From assembly GCA_009914555.1 (NCBI GenBank), contig WNDY01000023.1:1-61785 (forward strand): a DNA stretch of 61,785 nt. Reading direction: 5' to 3'. This stretch comes from Xylophilus sp. Its GTDB lineage: Bacteria > Pseudomonadota > Gammaproteobacteria > Burkholderiales > Burkholderiaceae_C. The notes beneath the pieces were generated by a model. The model had not been told where the DNA came from, did not search any database, and saw only the letters and a program-made list of their open reading frames with translations. Positions 48,818 to 60,228 of this stretch are shown here, in pieces; positions within the stretch are counted from its first letter, which is position 1; each line of letters opens with the position of its first letter. Position numbers and translations under genes: made by a program.

Positions 48818-49303
48818 ATGCATTCCATACCCCCCTACCCACAGTGCTACAGCCCTTGCAGGGAAAGTGCTTCCGGCATATACCTCCGGCATTCCGCTGC
48901 ACGCAGCGCGCAGGGCTTCGCGCTGCTCGAGGCGCTCGTGGCGATCGTGGTGTTCGCCATCGGCATCCTCGGCCTGGTCGCGCTGCAGGCCAGCATGACG
49001 CGGGCGCAGACGGCCGCCCAGCTGCGCGCCGAGGCAGGCTACCTCGCCACCGAGCTGACCGGCGCGATGTGGGCCGACATCGGCAACATCGCCCAGTACG
49101 CCAGCAGCAGCTGCAGCAGCTACACGCGCTGCAGCGACTGGAAGGCCAAGGTCACGGCCGCGCTGCCCGTGGGCACCTCCACCGTCACGGTCGACACCAG
49201 CACCGGCGACGTGACCATCACCATCGGCTGGGCGCTGCCGGGCGGCGACACCCACCAGTTCGTCACGGCCACGAGCATCGTGGCGGCCTCGGCGAGCTCC
49301 TGA
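48818..49303 (+). CDS. pilV: Type IV pilus modification protein PilV, with element-derived leader
   Basis: A 161-residue prepilin. The cleavage region is SAQG|FALLEALVAIVVFAIGILGLVALQAS, standard for PilV. The only in-frame start is ATG 48818, which gives a 33-residue leader, much longer than usual and rich in Pro and Cys. Residues about 4-23 of this leader are encoded by repeat copy F. In related operons pilV normally begins close to the fimT stop, so the element seems to have been placed across the original start. PilD processing should still be possible. Confidence 0.85.
   Translation: MHSIPPYPQCYSPCRESASGIYLRHSAARSAQGFALLEALVAIVVFAIGILGLVALQASMTRAQTAAQLRAEAGYLATELTGAMWADIGNIAQYASSSCSSYTRCSDWKAKVTAALPVGTSTVTVDTSTGDVTITIGWALPGGDTHQFVTATSIVAASASS
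48827..48886 (+). repeat. Dispersed 53-bp two-box element, copy F
   Basis: Boxes at 48827 (CCATACCCCCC) and 48880 (CCGGCATATACCTCC), 53 bp apart, with ACAG at +14. A CCCT/AGGG mini-hairpin lies at +26 to +36. It is translated in frame as part of the pilV leader, the only copy inside an open reading frame start. Confidence 0.8.
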
Positions 49304-49306
49304 GCC

Positions 49307-50398
49307 ATGGCGCCCGCAGCCCGCTCCTGCGTCCGCGGCATGACGCTCATCGAGCTCATGGTCGGCCTCGTCATCGGGCTGCTGACCACGGCGGCCATCA
49401 TGAACGTGCTGGCCGTCGCCGAGGGCCAGCGGCGCGCCGCCACCACCGGCAGCGATGCCCAGATCAACGGCACCGTGGCGCTCGACACGCTGCGGCGCGA
49501 CATCCTGCAGGCCGGCTATGGCCTCGCCGCCTATCCCGCGGCCCTGGGCTGCACCGTCTCGGCCCAGTACAACAGCGGCACGGCCTGGACCTTCACGCTC
49601 GCGCCGGTGCAGATCACCGACGGCGGCGCGGCCGGCGCGCCCGACAGCATCCTCGTGCTCGCCAGCGGCAAGACCGCGGCCTCGGTGCCGATGCTCACCA
49701 CGGCCGCGCACACGGCCTCGGCCACGAGCTTCACGGTGCAGTCGTCCTATCCGACCGTCGCCGGCGACCTGCTCATGGCGGTCCCCGAGACCTGGGACAC
49801 GACGACCGGCTGCACGCTGCTCGCGGCGACGGCCGTGACCTCGACCGTCGTCACCCACGACACCACCAGCGGCTGGAACGCCACCCAGTCCGCGCTGCTG
49901 CCCGCCACGCTGGCCAAGGGCAGCGTGCTGCTCAACCTCGGCAGCCTGGTCTACCGCACCTGGTCGGTCAGCAGCGCCAACGCGCTGCAGGCCGCCACGC
50001 TGTCGTCGAGCACCGGCACCACCACGACGCAGGAGGCGTTCCCGGAGATCGTCGACCTGCAGGCGCTCTACGGCAAGGACACTACTGGCGACGGCACGAT
50101 CGACAGCTACGACACCTCCGCGCCCACCACGGTCACCGGCTGGCAGCGGGTGCTGGCGATCCGTGTGGCCGTGGTGGCGCGCGGCACGCAGTACCAGCGC
50201 GAGACCGTGACCTCCGCCGTGCCGCAGTGGAACCTCGGCACGGCCGTCACCGCCTCCAACACCAGCACCTGCAGCGACGGCAGCGGCGGCCAGTGCATCA
50301 AGCTGCGGGTGGACCGGCTCGACGACTGGCAGCACTACCGCTACAAGGTCTTCGACACGCTGGTGCCGCTGCGCAACGTGCTCTGGAACGCCGGATGA
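49307..50398 (+). CDS. pilW: Type IV pilus assembly protein PilW
   Basis: A 363-residue minor-pilin. The prepilin leader ends SCVRG, cleaved before MTLIELMVGLVIGLL. ALDTLRRDILQAGYGLAAYP and a C-terminal RLDDWQHYRYKVFDTLVPLRNVLWN match the PilW family. It starts 3 bp after the pilV stop and overlaps pilX by 4 bp (ATGA). PilW is thought to be part of the priming complex with PilV, PilX and PilY1. Confidence 0.92.
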   Translation: MAPAARSCVRGMTLIELMVGLVIGLLTTAAIMNVLAVAEGQRRAATTGSDAQINGTVALDTLRRDILQAGYGLAAYPAALGCTVSAQYNSGTAWTFTLAPVQITDGGAAGAPDSILVLASGKTAASVPMLTTAAHTASATSFTVQSSYPTVAGDLLMAVPETWDTTTGCTLLAATAVTSTVVTHDTTSGWNATQSALLPATLAKGSVLLNLGSLVYRTWSVSSANALQAATLSSSTGTTTTQEAFPEIVDLQALYGKDTTGDGTIDSYDTSAPTTVTGWQRVLAIRVAVVARGTQYQRETVTSAVPQWNLGTAVTASNTSTCSDGSGGQCIKLRVDRLDDWQHYRYKVFDTLVPLRNVLWNAG

Positions 50399-51051
50399 CG
50401 CCCCCGCCGCTTCGGCACCGCCAGCGCGGCCTGTCGCTGCTGGTCGCCTTGCTCGCGCTGGCCGCGCTGGCGCTGGCCGCCACGGCGCTCGTGCGCTCGG
50501 TGCACACCGGCTCGCTCGTGGCCGGCAACGTCGCCTTCAAGCAGGACGCCACGGCCGCGTCCGACCAGGCCGTGCGCCAGGCCATCGCCGTGCTCTACGC
50601 CAAGCTCTCGGCCAGCACCAGCGGGCTCGACGCCGACCTGGCCAGCAGCGGCTACTACGCCAGCGCCGACGCGCTGCTCGACGCCACCGGCGCCCAGCTC
50701 GGCAGCACCAGCCGCAAGCTCGTGGACTGGGACGGCGACAGCTGCGCGGCCAAGACCTCGGGCACCTATGCGAGCTGCAGCTACGCGCCCGCGACCATTT
50801 CCACCGCCATCAACGGCAACGCGGCGAAGTACATCGTGTTCCGGCTCTGCGACGCCGCCGGCAGCGCGAGCTCGGCCGACTGCGCCTTCGGCACTACCGC
50901 GAGCACGTCGAGCTCCTGCCAGGGCGAGATCAACTACAAGAACGGCGGCCAGTGCGCCGATTCGACGCTCTCGCCCTACTACCGCATCGTCGTGCGCGTG
51001 CGCGGCGCGCGCAACACGACGAGCTTCACCGAGACCATCGTCCATTTCTAG
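50395..51051 (+). CDS. pilX: Type IV pilus assembly protein PilX
   Basis: A 218-residue minor pilin. The N-terminus RHRQRGLSLLVALLALAALALAATALVRSVHTGSLVAGN carries the PilX-type helix, lacking the usual Glu5 of the mature pilin (it has Leu), which is common in PilX. Two Cys-containing loops (DGDSCAAKTSG, LCDAAGS) and an ending TTSFTETIVHF follow. It lies between pilW and pilY1 in operon. Confidence 0.88.
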   Translation: MTPPPLRHRQRGLSLLVALLALAALALAATALVRSVHTGSLVAGNVAFKQDATAASDQAVRQAIAVLYAKLSASTSGLDADLASSGYYASADALLDATGAQLGSTSRKLVDWDGDSCAAKTSGTYASCSYAPATISTAINGNAAKYIVFRLCDAAGSASSADCAFGTTASTSSSCQGEINYKNGGQCADSTLSPYYRIVVRVRGARNTTSFTETIVHF

Positions 51052-51067
51052 ACCCGAGCACCCAGCC

Positions 51068-54000
51068 ATGCCCTGCTCCGTCCGCCGCACCCTCCTGCGC
51101 GCCGCCGCGCGGCTCGGCGCCCTGCCGCTGCTCGCGGTCGCGCTCGCGGCCCCGGCCGCGACCACCGACATCGCCGCCCAGCCGCTCATCACGCTGTCGG
51201 AGGTCACGGCCAAGCCGAACCTGCTGTTCATCCTCGACGACTCGGGCAGCATGGACTACGCCTACATGCCCGATGCGCAGGGCAGCGCCACCACGCGCTA
51301 CGGCTTTGCCTCGACGCAGTGCAACGGCGTCGCCTACGACCCGAGCATCACCTACACGCCGCCGGTCGACGCCACCGGCACCTCGTATTCCGCCGCCAGC
51401 TTCACGGCCGCCTGGGACGACGGCTACACCCAGAGCGGCACCACGACCAACCTGCAGGGCACGGGCACGTCCTATACCGCCAGCAGCCTCTCGACCTCCA
51501 GCACCACGAGCGCGACCTTCACCTTCACCAGCGGCGTGAGTAGCTCCACCTTCGCCTCCGGCGACACGGTGACCGTCAAGCACGGCAGCGGCACCTCCTA
51601 CAGCGGCACGGTCACCAGCTGGAGCAGCAAGACCACGACATCGGGAATGAACCAGACGACCACGACGACCTACACCCTGGTCGTCACCGTCAGCGGCTTC
51701 TCCTCCAGCGGCTCGGGCAGCTGGACCGTGACCACCCAGGGCAGCGGCCAGACCTACTACACCTACAAGGGCAGCCAGACCGCCATGGGCTGGACCTACG
51801 GCAGCACCGGCGCGGTCGTCACGACCACCACCTTCTACAAGGAGTGCATGAGCACCGTCGGGGCGAGCCCGGGCAGCAGCGTCTTCACGGCCGTGACCGT
51901 CACCTCGAGCTCGTCCGACGCCGCCAACTACGCCAACTGGTACTCCTACTACCGCAAGCGCTACCTGCTGATGCGCACCGCGGTCGGGCAGGCCTTCGCG
52001 AGCCTCGACAGCAACTACCGCGTCGGCTTCATGACCATCAACGACTCGCTGACCAACACGACCGACGGCACCAGCTACTTCCGCAACGTCAAGGACTTCG
52101 ACAGCACCCAGAAGGCGAGCTTCTACACCAGCCTCTACAGCGCCACGCGCTCCAGCAGCACGCCGCTGCGCGCGGCCCTGGCCAAGGCCGGCCGCTACTT
52201 CGCCAACCTGGTGTCGAAGCAGGCCTACGACCCGATGGAATACGCCTGCCAGCGCAACTTCGCGCTGCTCTCCACCGACGGCTTCTGGAACGAGACCACG
52301 GGCAAGTACAACCTCGCGGCCAGCGCGCTGATCGGCGACCAGGACGGCGACGAGAGCCGGCCGATGAAGGACGACAACAAGGCCGAGAACACGCTGGCCG
52401 ACGTCGCCGAGTACTACTACGTCACCGACCTGCGCACCACCGCGCTGGGCAACTGCACCTCCACCACCTCGGGCTCGAGCCAGGACGTCTGCTCGAACTC
52501 GGTGCCCACCTCCGGCCGCGACACCGCCACCCACCAGCACATGACGACCTTCTCGGTCGGCCTGGGCGTCAACGGCACGCTCACCTACGACAAGGACTAC
52601 CTGACGCAGACCTCGGGCGACTACGTCGCCCTGACCGCCGGCACCAAGAGCTGGCCGACGCCGGTGAGCAACACCGCCCTCGCGGTCGACGACCTCTGGC
52701 ATGCCGCCGTCAACGGCCGCGGCCAGTACTACTCGGCCATGAACGCCAGTTCGCTCTCCGAGGCCATCACCAGCGTGGTCACCGCGGTCAAGGAGACCAC
52801 CGGCTCGGGCACGGCCGCCGCCACCAACACGCTGACCCTCGTGGCCGGCGACAGCAACGTGGTCTACCAGGCCAGCTACACCACCGTGTCGTGGACCGGC
52901 GAGCTCGCGGCCTACACCCTCGACGGCACCACCGGCGAGATCGGCACCACGGCAACCTGGTCTGCGCAGGGCCTGCTCGACAGCAAGGCCGCGGCCAACC
53001 GCGCCATCTACTTCAACAAGAGCGGCGCGCTCACCAGCTTCCTCTACGACAACCTTTCGGCCACCCAGCAGGCCTACTTCACGGGCCTCTGCAGCAAGAC
53101 CGTGGTGGCCGCGCAGTGCAGCACGCTCTCGACGGCCAACAAGGCGCTCGCCAACACCGGCAGCCACCTCGTGAACTACCTGCGCGGCGTGCGCACCTAC
53201 GAGGCCAGCAACACCACGAGCCCGCTGTTCCGCACGCGCAGCCACGTGCTCGGCGACATCATCAACAGCACGCCGGTCTACGTGGGCGCGCCGCCGTTCA
53301 GCTATGCCGACACCGGCTACTCCGCCTTCAAGACCGCCCGGGCCGCGCGCACGGCCGTGGTCTATACCGGCGCCAACGACGGCATGCTGCATGCCTTCAG
53401 CGCCAGCACCGGCGAGGAGCTCTGGGCCTACGTCCCCACGGCCGTGATGCCCAACCTCTACAAGCTCGCCGACACCGCCTATGCCACCGTCGGCCACCAG
53501 TACTCCGTGGACGGCGAGGCCGTCGAGGCCGACATCTACGTCGACGGCGCCTGGAAGACCATCCTCGTCGGCGGCCTCAACGCGGGCGGCCAGGCCTACT
53601 ACGCGCTGGACATCACCACGCCCGAGAGCCCGAAGCTGCTCTGGGAGTTCACCGACACCCACCTCGGCCTGAGCTACGGCAACCCCGTCATCACCAAGCT
53701 CGCCGACGGCACCTGGGTGACCGCCTTCGCCTCGGGCTACAACAACACCGCGGGCGACGGCGTGGGCCGCCTCTACGTGGTCAACGCCAACACCGGCGCC
53801 GTGCTGCGCAGCATCTCCACCGGCGCCGGCTCCAGCGCCACGCCGAGCGGGCTGGCCAAGATCAACGTCTGGCTCAACGGCACCACCGACAACACGGCGC
53901 TGCGCTTCTACGGCGGCGACCTGCTCGGCAACCTCTGGCGCTTCGACACCGACAGCCTGGTCGAGCCCTACCTGTCGGCCCTGCTGCTCGCGAAGTTCCA

Positions 54001-54634
54001 GGCCAGCGACGGCACGGTGCAGCCGATCACCATCCAGCCGCTGCTCAAGCTCATCTCCTCGACCTACCCGGCGGTGGCGATCGCCACCGGCCGCTACCTC
54101 GGCACGAGCGACATCACCGACACCACGACCCAGAGCATCGCCGTGCTCAAGGACCCGCTGACCAGCGACGGCTGGGGCGTGGTGCGCAACAGCGCGAGCC
54201 TCGTGAAGCAGACGTTCACGGCCTCCAGCACCACCGTCACCGGCACCAGCAACAGCGTGGACTGGTCGAGCCAGGGCGGCTGGTGGGCCGACCTGCCCAC
54301 CAGCGGCGAGCGCATCGTCACGAGCATGGCCATCCAGTCCGACACCCTGATCGCCGCCTCCACCGTGCCGAGCGGCGACGCCTGCACCTCGGGCGGTTCC
54401 TCCTGGCTCTACCAGATCAGCCTGCTCGACGGGACGGCGACCAGCACGGTGGCCCAGCTGCTGAGCTCGTCGAGCATCGTCGTCGGCTTCACCACGCTCA
54501 CGCTGGCCTCGGGCACGACCATCATCGTCGTCAAAGACAGCACCGGCGCCACCACCAGCCAGACCTACACCAGCGCCACCGGCACCATCGCCGGCACACC
54601 CCAGCGCACCTCGTGGCGCGAGCTCGTGGACTGA
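51068..54634 (+). CDS. pilY1: Type IV pilus tip adhesin PilY1
   Basis: A 1188-residue secreted protein. The signal peptide ends near residue 32. A von Willebrand A-like domain begins at [20 protein letters not shown] (MIDAS at about 57-62) but is split by a 170-residue insert rich in Ser and Thr (about 110-275). The C-terminal PilY beta-propeller (about 790-1130) shows [49 protein letters not shown] and [13 protein letters not shown]. The acidic calcium loop seen in Pseudomonas PilY1 is not obvious. It is likely presented at the pilus tip and could act in adhesion and surface sensing. Confidence 0.92.
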   Translation: MPCSVRRTLLRAAARLGALPLLAVALAAPAATTDIAAQPLITLSEVTAKPNLLFILDDSGSMDYAYMPDAQGSATTRYGFASTQCNGVAYDPSITYTPPVDATGTSYSAASFTAAWDDGYTQSGTTTNLQGTGTSYTASSLSTSSTTSATFTFTSGVSSSTFASGDTVTVKHGSGTSYSGTVTSWSSKTTTSGMNQTTTTTYTLVVTVSGFSSSGSGSWTVTTQGSGQTYYTYKGSQTAMGWTYGSTGAVVTTTTFYKECMSTVGASPGSSVFTAVTVTSSSSDAANYANWYSYYRKRYLLMRTAVGQAFASLDSNYRVGFMTINDSLTNTTDGTSYFRNVKDFDSTQKASFYTSLYSATRSSSTPLRAALAKAGRYFANLVSKQAYDPMEYACQRNFALLSTDGFWNETTGKYNLAASALIGDQDGDESRPMKDDNKAENTLADVAEYYYVTDLRTTALGNCTSTTSGSSQDVCSNSVPTSGRDTATHQHMTTFSVGLGVNGTLTYDKDYLTQTSGDYVALTAGTKSWPTPVSNTALAVDDLWHAAVNGRGQYYSAMNASSLSEAITSVVTAVKETTGSGTAAATNTLTLVAGDSNVVYQASYTTVSWTGELAAYTLDGTTGEIGTTATWSAQGLLDSKAAANRAIYFNKSGALTSFLYDNLSATQQAYFTGLCSKTVVAAQCSTLSTANKALANTGSHLVNYLRGVRTYEASNTTSPLFRTRSHVLGDIINSTPVYVGAPPFSYADTGYSAFKTARAARTAVVYTGANDGMLHAFSASTGEELWAYVPTAVMPNLYKLADTAYATVGHQYSVDGEAVEADIYVDGAWKTILVGGLNAGGQAYYALDITTPESPKLLWEFTDTHLGLSYGNPVITKLADGTWVTAFASGYNNTAGDGVGRLYVVNANTGAVLRSISTGAGSSATPSGLAKINVWLNGTTDNTALRFYGGDLLGNLWRFDTDSLVEPYLSALLLAKFQASDGTVQPITIQPLLKLISSTYPAVAIATGRYLGTSDITDTTTQSIAVLKDPLTSDGWGVVRNSASLVKQTFTASSTTVTGTSNSVDWSSQGGWWADLPTSGERIVTSMAIQSDTLIAASTVPSGDACTSGGSSWLYQISLLDGTATSTVAQLLSSSSIVVGFTTLTLASGTTIIVVKDSTGATTSQTYTSATGTIAGTPQRTSWRELVD

Positions 54635-54648
54635 ACGGGCCGAGCGCC

Positions 54649-55344
54649 ATGCGCCGCCTCGCCGGCCCCCTGCCGCCGCCCGTGACGCTCGCGCTGGCCT
54701 GCGCCTGCTCGGCCGCCGGTCATGCGCTGCTGCTCGCGCCATGGCCGGCGGCCGGGCCGGCGCCGGCGCCGGTCCGGGCCGCCGTGCCCGGCGCCAGGGC
54801 GTTCCTCACCGCCCGCCTGGTGGCCGCGCCCGCGCCGCCGCAGCCGGCCCCGCCGCGGCCCGTGGAACCGCCAGCCGCAAAGCCGCAGGCCGCGGAGCCG
54901 CAGCCGCCCGCGGCGGCACCCCGCCCCGAAGACCGCGGCGGCGACGCCGAGGGCGCGGCCGCGGCGCCGCAGGGCTACCTGCCCCGCCGGCTGCTGTCGC
55001 AGCCGCCGCAGCCGCTCGGCCCGATCGACATCCCCTGGCCGCCCGGCGCGGCGCCGGTGGCTGCGCGCACGGCGGTGCTCACGCTCTACATCGACGAGCA
55101 CGGCACGGTCCGCCACGTCGTGGCCGACGGCCCGACCCTCACGCCGCCGATGGAGGAGGCCGCGCGCAATGCCTTCCTGCAGGCGCGCTTCCAGCCCGGC
55201 CGCCGCGACGGGCAGGCCGTGCGCGCGATGGTGCGCATCGAGGTCGCCTTCGACCCCTCGCCCGACCTGCCGCCGGCCACCATCGTCGAGCGCCGGCCCC
55301 TGCCCGCACCGTCCCCGCCCCCCGTCCCGCAGGCCCCTGCGTGA
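54649..55344 (+). CDS. TonB family C-terminal domain protein
   Basis: A 231-residue protein with one N-terminal hydrophobic segment (about 12-32), a Pro/Ala-rich linker (about 60-105) and a TonB-type C-terminal domain with [19 protein letters not shown] and [28 protein letters not shown]. It therefore looks like an envelope-spanning energy transducer, without ExbB/ExbD nearby. It starts 14 bp after pilY1 and could belong to the pilus operon, but its link to pili is not established. A short gap with ACTGGGG and the sucC leader follows. Confidence 0.82.
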   Translation: MRRLAGPLPPPVTLALACACSAAGHALLLAPWPAAGPAPAPVRAAVPGARAFLTARLVAAPAPPQPAPPRPVEPPAAKPQAAEPQPPAAAPRPEDRGGDAEGAAAAPQGYLPRRLLSQPPQPLGPIDIPWPPGAAPVAARTAVLTLYIDEHGTVRHVVADGPTLTPPMEEAARNAFLQARFQPGRRDGQAVRAMVRIEVAFDPSPDLPPATIVERRPLPAPSPPPVPQAPA

Positions 55345-55436
55345 TAAACTGGGGGGCTCACCCGTGTCCCGTCCCGTGGCCTTTTCTCGCACCCCTGCGG
55401 CCCGCGGGCTTTTCCCCTTCTCCTGAGAGATACCTC

Positions 55437-56597
<1,161 letters not shown>

Positions 56598-56617
56598 GAA
56601 GCCCTGGAGAATCGAGA

Positions 56618-57511
56618 ATGTCCATCTTCATCAACAAAGACACCCGCGTCATCACCCAGGGCATCACTGGCAAGACCGGCCAGTTCCACACCGAGAAGTC
56701 GCAGGAATACGCCAACGGCAAGGCCGCCTACGTGGCGGGCGTGAACCCGAAGAAGGCCGGCGAAAAGATCTTCGACATCCCGATCTTCTCGTCCGTCAAG
56801 GAAGCCAAGGCACAGACCGGCGCCAACGTGTCGGTGATCTACGTGCCGCCTGCAGGCGCGGCGGCTGCCATCTGGGAAGCCGTCGAGGCCGACCTGGACC
56901 TCGTCATCGCCATCACCGAAGGCATCCCGGTGCGCGACATGCTCGAAGTGCGCAACAAGATCAAGGCCAAGGAAGCCGCCGGCGGCAAGAAGACACTGCT
57001 GCTCGGCCCCAACTGCCCGGGCCTCATCACGCCCGAGGAAATCAAGATCGGCATCATGCCCGGCCACATCCACAGGAAGGGCCGCATCGGCGTGGTCTCA
57101 CGCTCCGGCACGCTGACCTACGAAGCCGTGGCGCAGCTCACCGAGATCGGCCTGGGCCAGTCCACCGCTGTCGGCATCGGCGGCGACCCGATCAACGGCC
57201 TGAAGCACATCGACGTGCTCAAAGCCTTCAACGACGATCCGGAGACCGATGCCGTCATCGTGATCGGCGAGATCGGCGGACCGGACGAAGCCGACGCGGC
57301 CGCCTGGGCCAAGGATCACTTCAAGAAGCCGGTGGTCGGCTTCATCGCCGGCGTGACCGCCCCTCCCGGCAAGCGCATGGGCCACGCCGGCGCGCTGATC
57401 TCCGGCGGCGCCGACACGGCCGACGCCAAGCTGCACGCCTTCGAGGAAGCCGGCTTCAAGATCACGCGCAACCCGTCGGAGCTGGGCAGGCTGCTCAAGT
57501 CGCTGCTCTGA
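56618..57511 (+). CDS. sucD: Succinyl-CoA synthetase, alpha subunit
   Basis: A 297-residue alpha subunit. The CoA-binding start is [29 protein letters not shown] and [15 protein letters not shown] follow, and the phospho-His is in [14 protein letters not shown]. It forms the alpha2beta2 or alpha-beta enzyme with SucC. No terminator directly follows; the large hairpin upstream of terC, 68 bp further on, might serve. Confidence 0.97.
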   Translation: MSIFINKDTRVITQGITGKTGQFHTEKSQEYANGKAAYVAGVNPKKAGEKIFDIPIFSSVKEAKAQTGANVSVIYVPPAGAAAAIWEAVEADLDLVIAITEGIPVRDMLEVRNKIKAKEAAGGKKTLLLGPNCPGLITPEEIKIGIMPGHIHRKGRIGVVSRSGTLTYEAVAQLTEIGLGQSTAVGIGGDPINGLKHIDVLKAFNDDPETDAVIVIGEIGGPDEADAAAWAKDHFKKPVVGFIAGVTAPPGKRMGHAGALISGGADTADAKLHAFEEAGFKITRNPSELGRLLKSLL

Positions 57512-57578
57512 TCCTGCGTAAGCAGTTCTACGCATCGGCGGGCGGCAGGCGCCCGCTACACTGAGGCATCCTCACAAC

Positions 57579-57614
57579 GAGAAGCGCTCGGAGCCCCGGC
57601 TCCGAGCGCTTCTC
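57579..57614 (+). terminator. 16-bp perfect hairpin between sucD and terC
   Basis: GAGAAGCGCTCGGAGC (57579-57594) pairs perfectly with 57599-57614 across a four-base loop. It extends outward with a two-base bulge (AACGA/TCGTT). There is no U-tract, so it may be a sucCD terminator of the Rho-independent-like kind or a regulatory structure for terC, whose ATG is 32 bp beyond. Confidence 0.5.
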
Positions 57615-57645
57615 TCGTTCATGCATAACTAGGAGCATCGGCAAG

Positions 57646-58336
57646 ATGGAGCTACTGCAATCGGCGGACTTCTGGATCGGTCTGGTCAAGATCGTCTGGA
57701 TCAACATCATCCTCTCCGGCGACAACGCCGTCGTCATCGCCCTGGCGGCACGGTCGCTGCCGTCCGACCAGCAGAAGAAGGCGGTCTTCCTGGGCTCGGC
57801 CAGCTGCCGTCGGCCTGCGGATCGTACTGACCGTGGTGGCCGTCAAGCTGCTGGCCCTGCCGTTCCTCCAGATCGTCGGCGGCCTGCTGCTGCTGTGGAT
57901 CGGCGTGCAGTTGCTCGGCGACGAGGACGAGGGCGAAGGCGAAACCAAGCAGACCGGCAGCTTGGCCGCGGCCGTGCGCACCATCCTGATCGCCGACCTC
58001 GTGATGAGCCTGGACAACGTCATCGCCGTGGCCGCCGCCGCGCAGGGCAGCATGGTGCTGCTGGTCGCCGGCCTGGCTATCAGCATCCCGCTGGTCATCT
58101 TTGGCAGCACGCTGATGATCAAGCTGATGGAGCGCTTCCCCATCATCGTCCTGCTGGGTGCGGCACTGATCGGCTGGGTGGGCGGCGAGACGATCTCGAG
58201 CGACGTGTTCCTGCGCGACACCGTGGCGGCCAACCCGTGGCTGCACTACGTGTCGGCCGCCATTGGCGCGGTGCTGGTCGTGGTCGTCGGCAAGGCCCTG
58301 GCCGCGCGCGCCGGCAAGCAGGAAGCCGCCCACTGA
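57646..58336 (+). pseudogene. TerC family membrane protein, single-base frameshift
   Basis: It begins MELLQSADFWIGLVKIVWINIILSGDNAVVIALAARSLPSDQQKKAV, the TerC/YjbE family start with the SGDNA motif. Near 57802 the frame breaks after FLGSA; removing one base (an A in GCCAGCTGCC) restores AVGLRIVLTVVAVKLLALPFLQIVGG and the rest of the protein, including VMSLDNVIAVAAAA, to the stop at 58334-58336. The whole would be about 229 residues. It may be a real mutation or a sequencing error. TerC proteins are linked to metal (Mn2+ or tellurium) homeostasis. Confidence 0.85.
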
Positions 58337-58378
58337 CCGGCGGGCGGCAGCCGCGCTCCACCCGGGTGCGAGCCCGGC

Positions 58379-58424
58379 AGGCCCCAAAGCAGCGGTGCCA
58401 TCAGGCAAAGCAGTTTGGGGCCTT
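58379..58424 (+). terminator. Stem-loop after terC
   Basis: A 10-bp perfect stem AGGCCCCAAA (58379-58388)/TTTGGGGCCT (58414-58423) encloses a 25-base loop and is followed by only TT. A possible terminator of terC, or a leader structure for the PP2C gene. The gap 58337-58548 holds nothing else that I recognise. Confidence 0.45.
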
Positions 58425-58548
58425 GTCACGCCGGCGTCGCCATGCACGGATAGACCGCTCGTCTATGATGCGCGTCACCGCCGGCGCATCCTCTCTCCAG
58501 CCGCCGCAGCGGACCGATCCGGAACCTGCCGCTGCCGCCGCCACCTTC

Positions 58549-59346
58549 ATGAACTACGAGTTTTGCGCCCGGACGGACACTGGCCTGCTGCGCTCCAACA
58601 ACGAGGATGCCGTGGCCTTCGACGCGGCCAACGGACTGACGGTGCTGGCGGACGGAATGGGGGGCTACAACGCCGGCGAAGTGGCCAGCAGCATGGCCGC
58701 CGGACTGGTCCAGGCCGGGATGGGCCGCTGGCTCGCCGAAGCCGGAGGACAGGCCAGTCCCCGCGAAGTGCGGCGGGCGCTCGAAATCTGCGTCGACAAC
58801 GCCAACGGCGCCATCCTGCAGGCATCCCAGGCCAACCCCCAGTACGCCGGCATGGGCACCACGCTGGTAGCCGCCTGCTTCCACGACAACCGGCTGGTGC
58901 TGGGCCACATCGGCGACTCCCGAGGCTACCGCCTGCGCGACGGCGCGCTCGACCAGATCACGCGCGACCACTCGTGGCTGCAGGAGCAGGTGGACGCCGG
59001 CATCATCACGGCCGAACAGGCAGCCGTCTCGCCCAACCGCAATCTGGTCACCCGCGCCCTCGGCGTGGAAGAGGCGGCCCAGATCGAAGTGCACGAACAC
59101 CGGGTGGAGCCCGGCGACCTCTATCTGCTGTGTTCCGACGGCCTGCCCGATATGGTGGACGACGACGACATCGCGACCATCCTGCGTGCCGGCCTGTCGC
59201 TGGAGGATACGGCTCGGACGCTGATCGACAGCGCCAATGCGCAAGGCGGCCGCGATAATATCAGCGTCGTCCTCATCAGGGCCACGGCTTCCGCGGCCGG
59301 CCGGCGCGGTCTCATGTCCCGCCTGTTCGGCACAATCGGTTTCTGA
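58549..59346 (+). CDS. PP2C family serine/threonine phosphatase
   Basis: A 265-residue metal-dependent phosphatase. The motifs are RSNNEDAVAFD, LADGMGGYNAGEVASSMA (metal-binding Asp and Gly), GTTLVAACF, HIGDSRGYRL, TRDHSWLQEQV, LCSDGLPDMV and GRDNISVVLIRA, i.e. the full PP2C set. ATG 58549 gives the family start MNYEFCARTDTG; ATG 58465 or 58468 would add about 27 residues with no homology. The FHA gene lies 122 bp downstream. PP2C, FHA and Ser/Thr kinase often act together; no kinase is in the window. Confidence 0.92.
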   Translation: MNYEFCARTDTGLLRSNNEDAVAFDAANGLTVLADGMGGYNAGEVASSMAAGLVQAGMGRWLAEAGGQASPREVRRALEICVDNANGAILQASQANPQYAGMGTTLVAACFHDNRLVLGHIGDSRGYRLRDGALDQITRDHSWLQEQVDAGIITAEQAAVSPNRNLVTRALGVEEAAQIEVHEHRVEPGDLYLLCSDGLPDMVDDDDIATILRAGLSLEDTARTLIDSANAQGGRDNISVVLIRATASAAGRRGLMSRLFGTIGF

Positions 59347-59468
59347 TCGGATGTCAGAAGAACACATGAGGGCCCGTCGCAGATGCACCCGGCCGGCATG
59401 ACCCACACCCATACCACCATCGTCTGCGCGAAGCGTTTTTTTGCCGCTGCAGGCCGCAGGAGCCGGCT

Positions 59469-60140
59469 ATGCCCAAACTGATCGTCTCGATCGACGGGGT
59501 CGTCATCAAGGAAGTCGCGCTGACCAAGGAGCGCACATCCCTCGGCCGCCGCCCCTACAACGACATCGTGATCGACAACCTGGCCGTCAGCGGCGAGCAT
59601 GCGGTGCTGCAGCTCACCAGCCCCGAAAGCGCCTGGATCGAGGACCTGAACAGCACCAACGGCACCTACGTGAACGGCCGCGCGGTGCAGAAGCAGCAGC
59701 TGCTGCATGGCGACACCATCGAGGTCGGCAAGTACAAGATCCGGTTTGCGGTGCAGCAGAGCGACAACTACGACAAGACCGTGATCGTGCGCCCGGGCGC
59801 GGTGCTGGCGCCCGCTGAGGCGGCCGCTTCCGGTTTCTCGCCGCTGCAGGCCGCCGATCGCGTGGCCCCCGCCTCCACGCAACAGGCATCCATCAAGGTG
59901 CTCTCCGGCGCGGCGGCCGGCCGGGAGGTCGCGCTCATCAAGGTCGTCACCACCATCGGCAAGCCCGGCGTGGCTGTCGCCGCCATCACCAAGCGGCCGC
60001 ACGGCTTCGTCTTTGCCCATGTGGAAGGTACGCCGCTGCCGAGCGTGAACGGCGTGGCCGTCGGCGCCGAGCCGATGTTGCTGAAGAACGGCGACCGGCT
60101 GGAACTGGCGGGGACGCAGATGGAATTCGTCACGCGTTGA
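59469..60140 (+). CDS. FHA domain-containing protein
   Basis: A 223-residue protein. The N-terminal forkhead-associated domain (about 1-100) has TSLGRRPYNDIVIDNLAVSGEHA and IEDLNSTNGTYVNG, the phosphothreonine-binding residues. After a linker, a second FHA-like region (about 140-223, KVLSGAAAGREVALIK, TTIGKPGVAVAAI, VNGVAVG) appears degenerate. A CAGGAG ribosome site precedes the ATG. It is paired with the PP2C phosphatase and may read out protein phosphorylation. Confidence 0.9.
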   Translation: MPKLIVSIDGVVIKEVALTKERTSLGRRPYNDIVIDNLAVSGEHAVLQLTSPESAWIEDLNSTNGTYVNGRAVQKQQLLHGDTIEVGKYKIRFAVQQSDNYDKTVIVRPGAVLAPAEAAASGFSPLQAADRVAPASTQQASIKVLSGAAAGREVALIKVVTTIGKPGVAVAAITKRPHGFVFAHVEGTPLPSVNGVAVGAEPMLLKNGDRLELAGTQMEFVTR

Positions 60141-60228
60141 GCCGCGGGACAGGCGTTGCCTCAACGACAGAAGATCACGTATTGCGGCATATCGGACGAA
60201 CGTATTTGTCAGGTCCGATGGCTGCAAC

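Noticed and set aside
51026..54742. 1238-codon open frame antisense to pilY1
   Set aside because: Biased Gly/Ala/Val/Arg composition mirrors the pilY1 codon usage; no recognisable domain.
57579..57645. yybP-ykoY manganese riboswitch upstream of terC
   Set aside because: The hairpin is a simple perfect stem; the conserved yybP-ykoY loop sequences are not visible.
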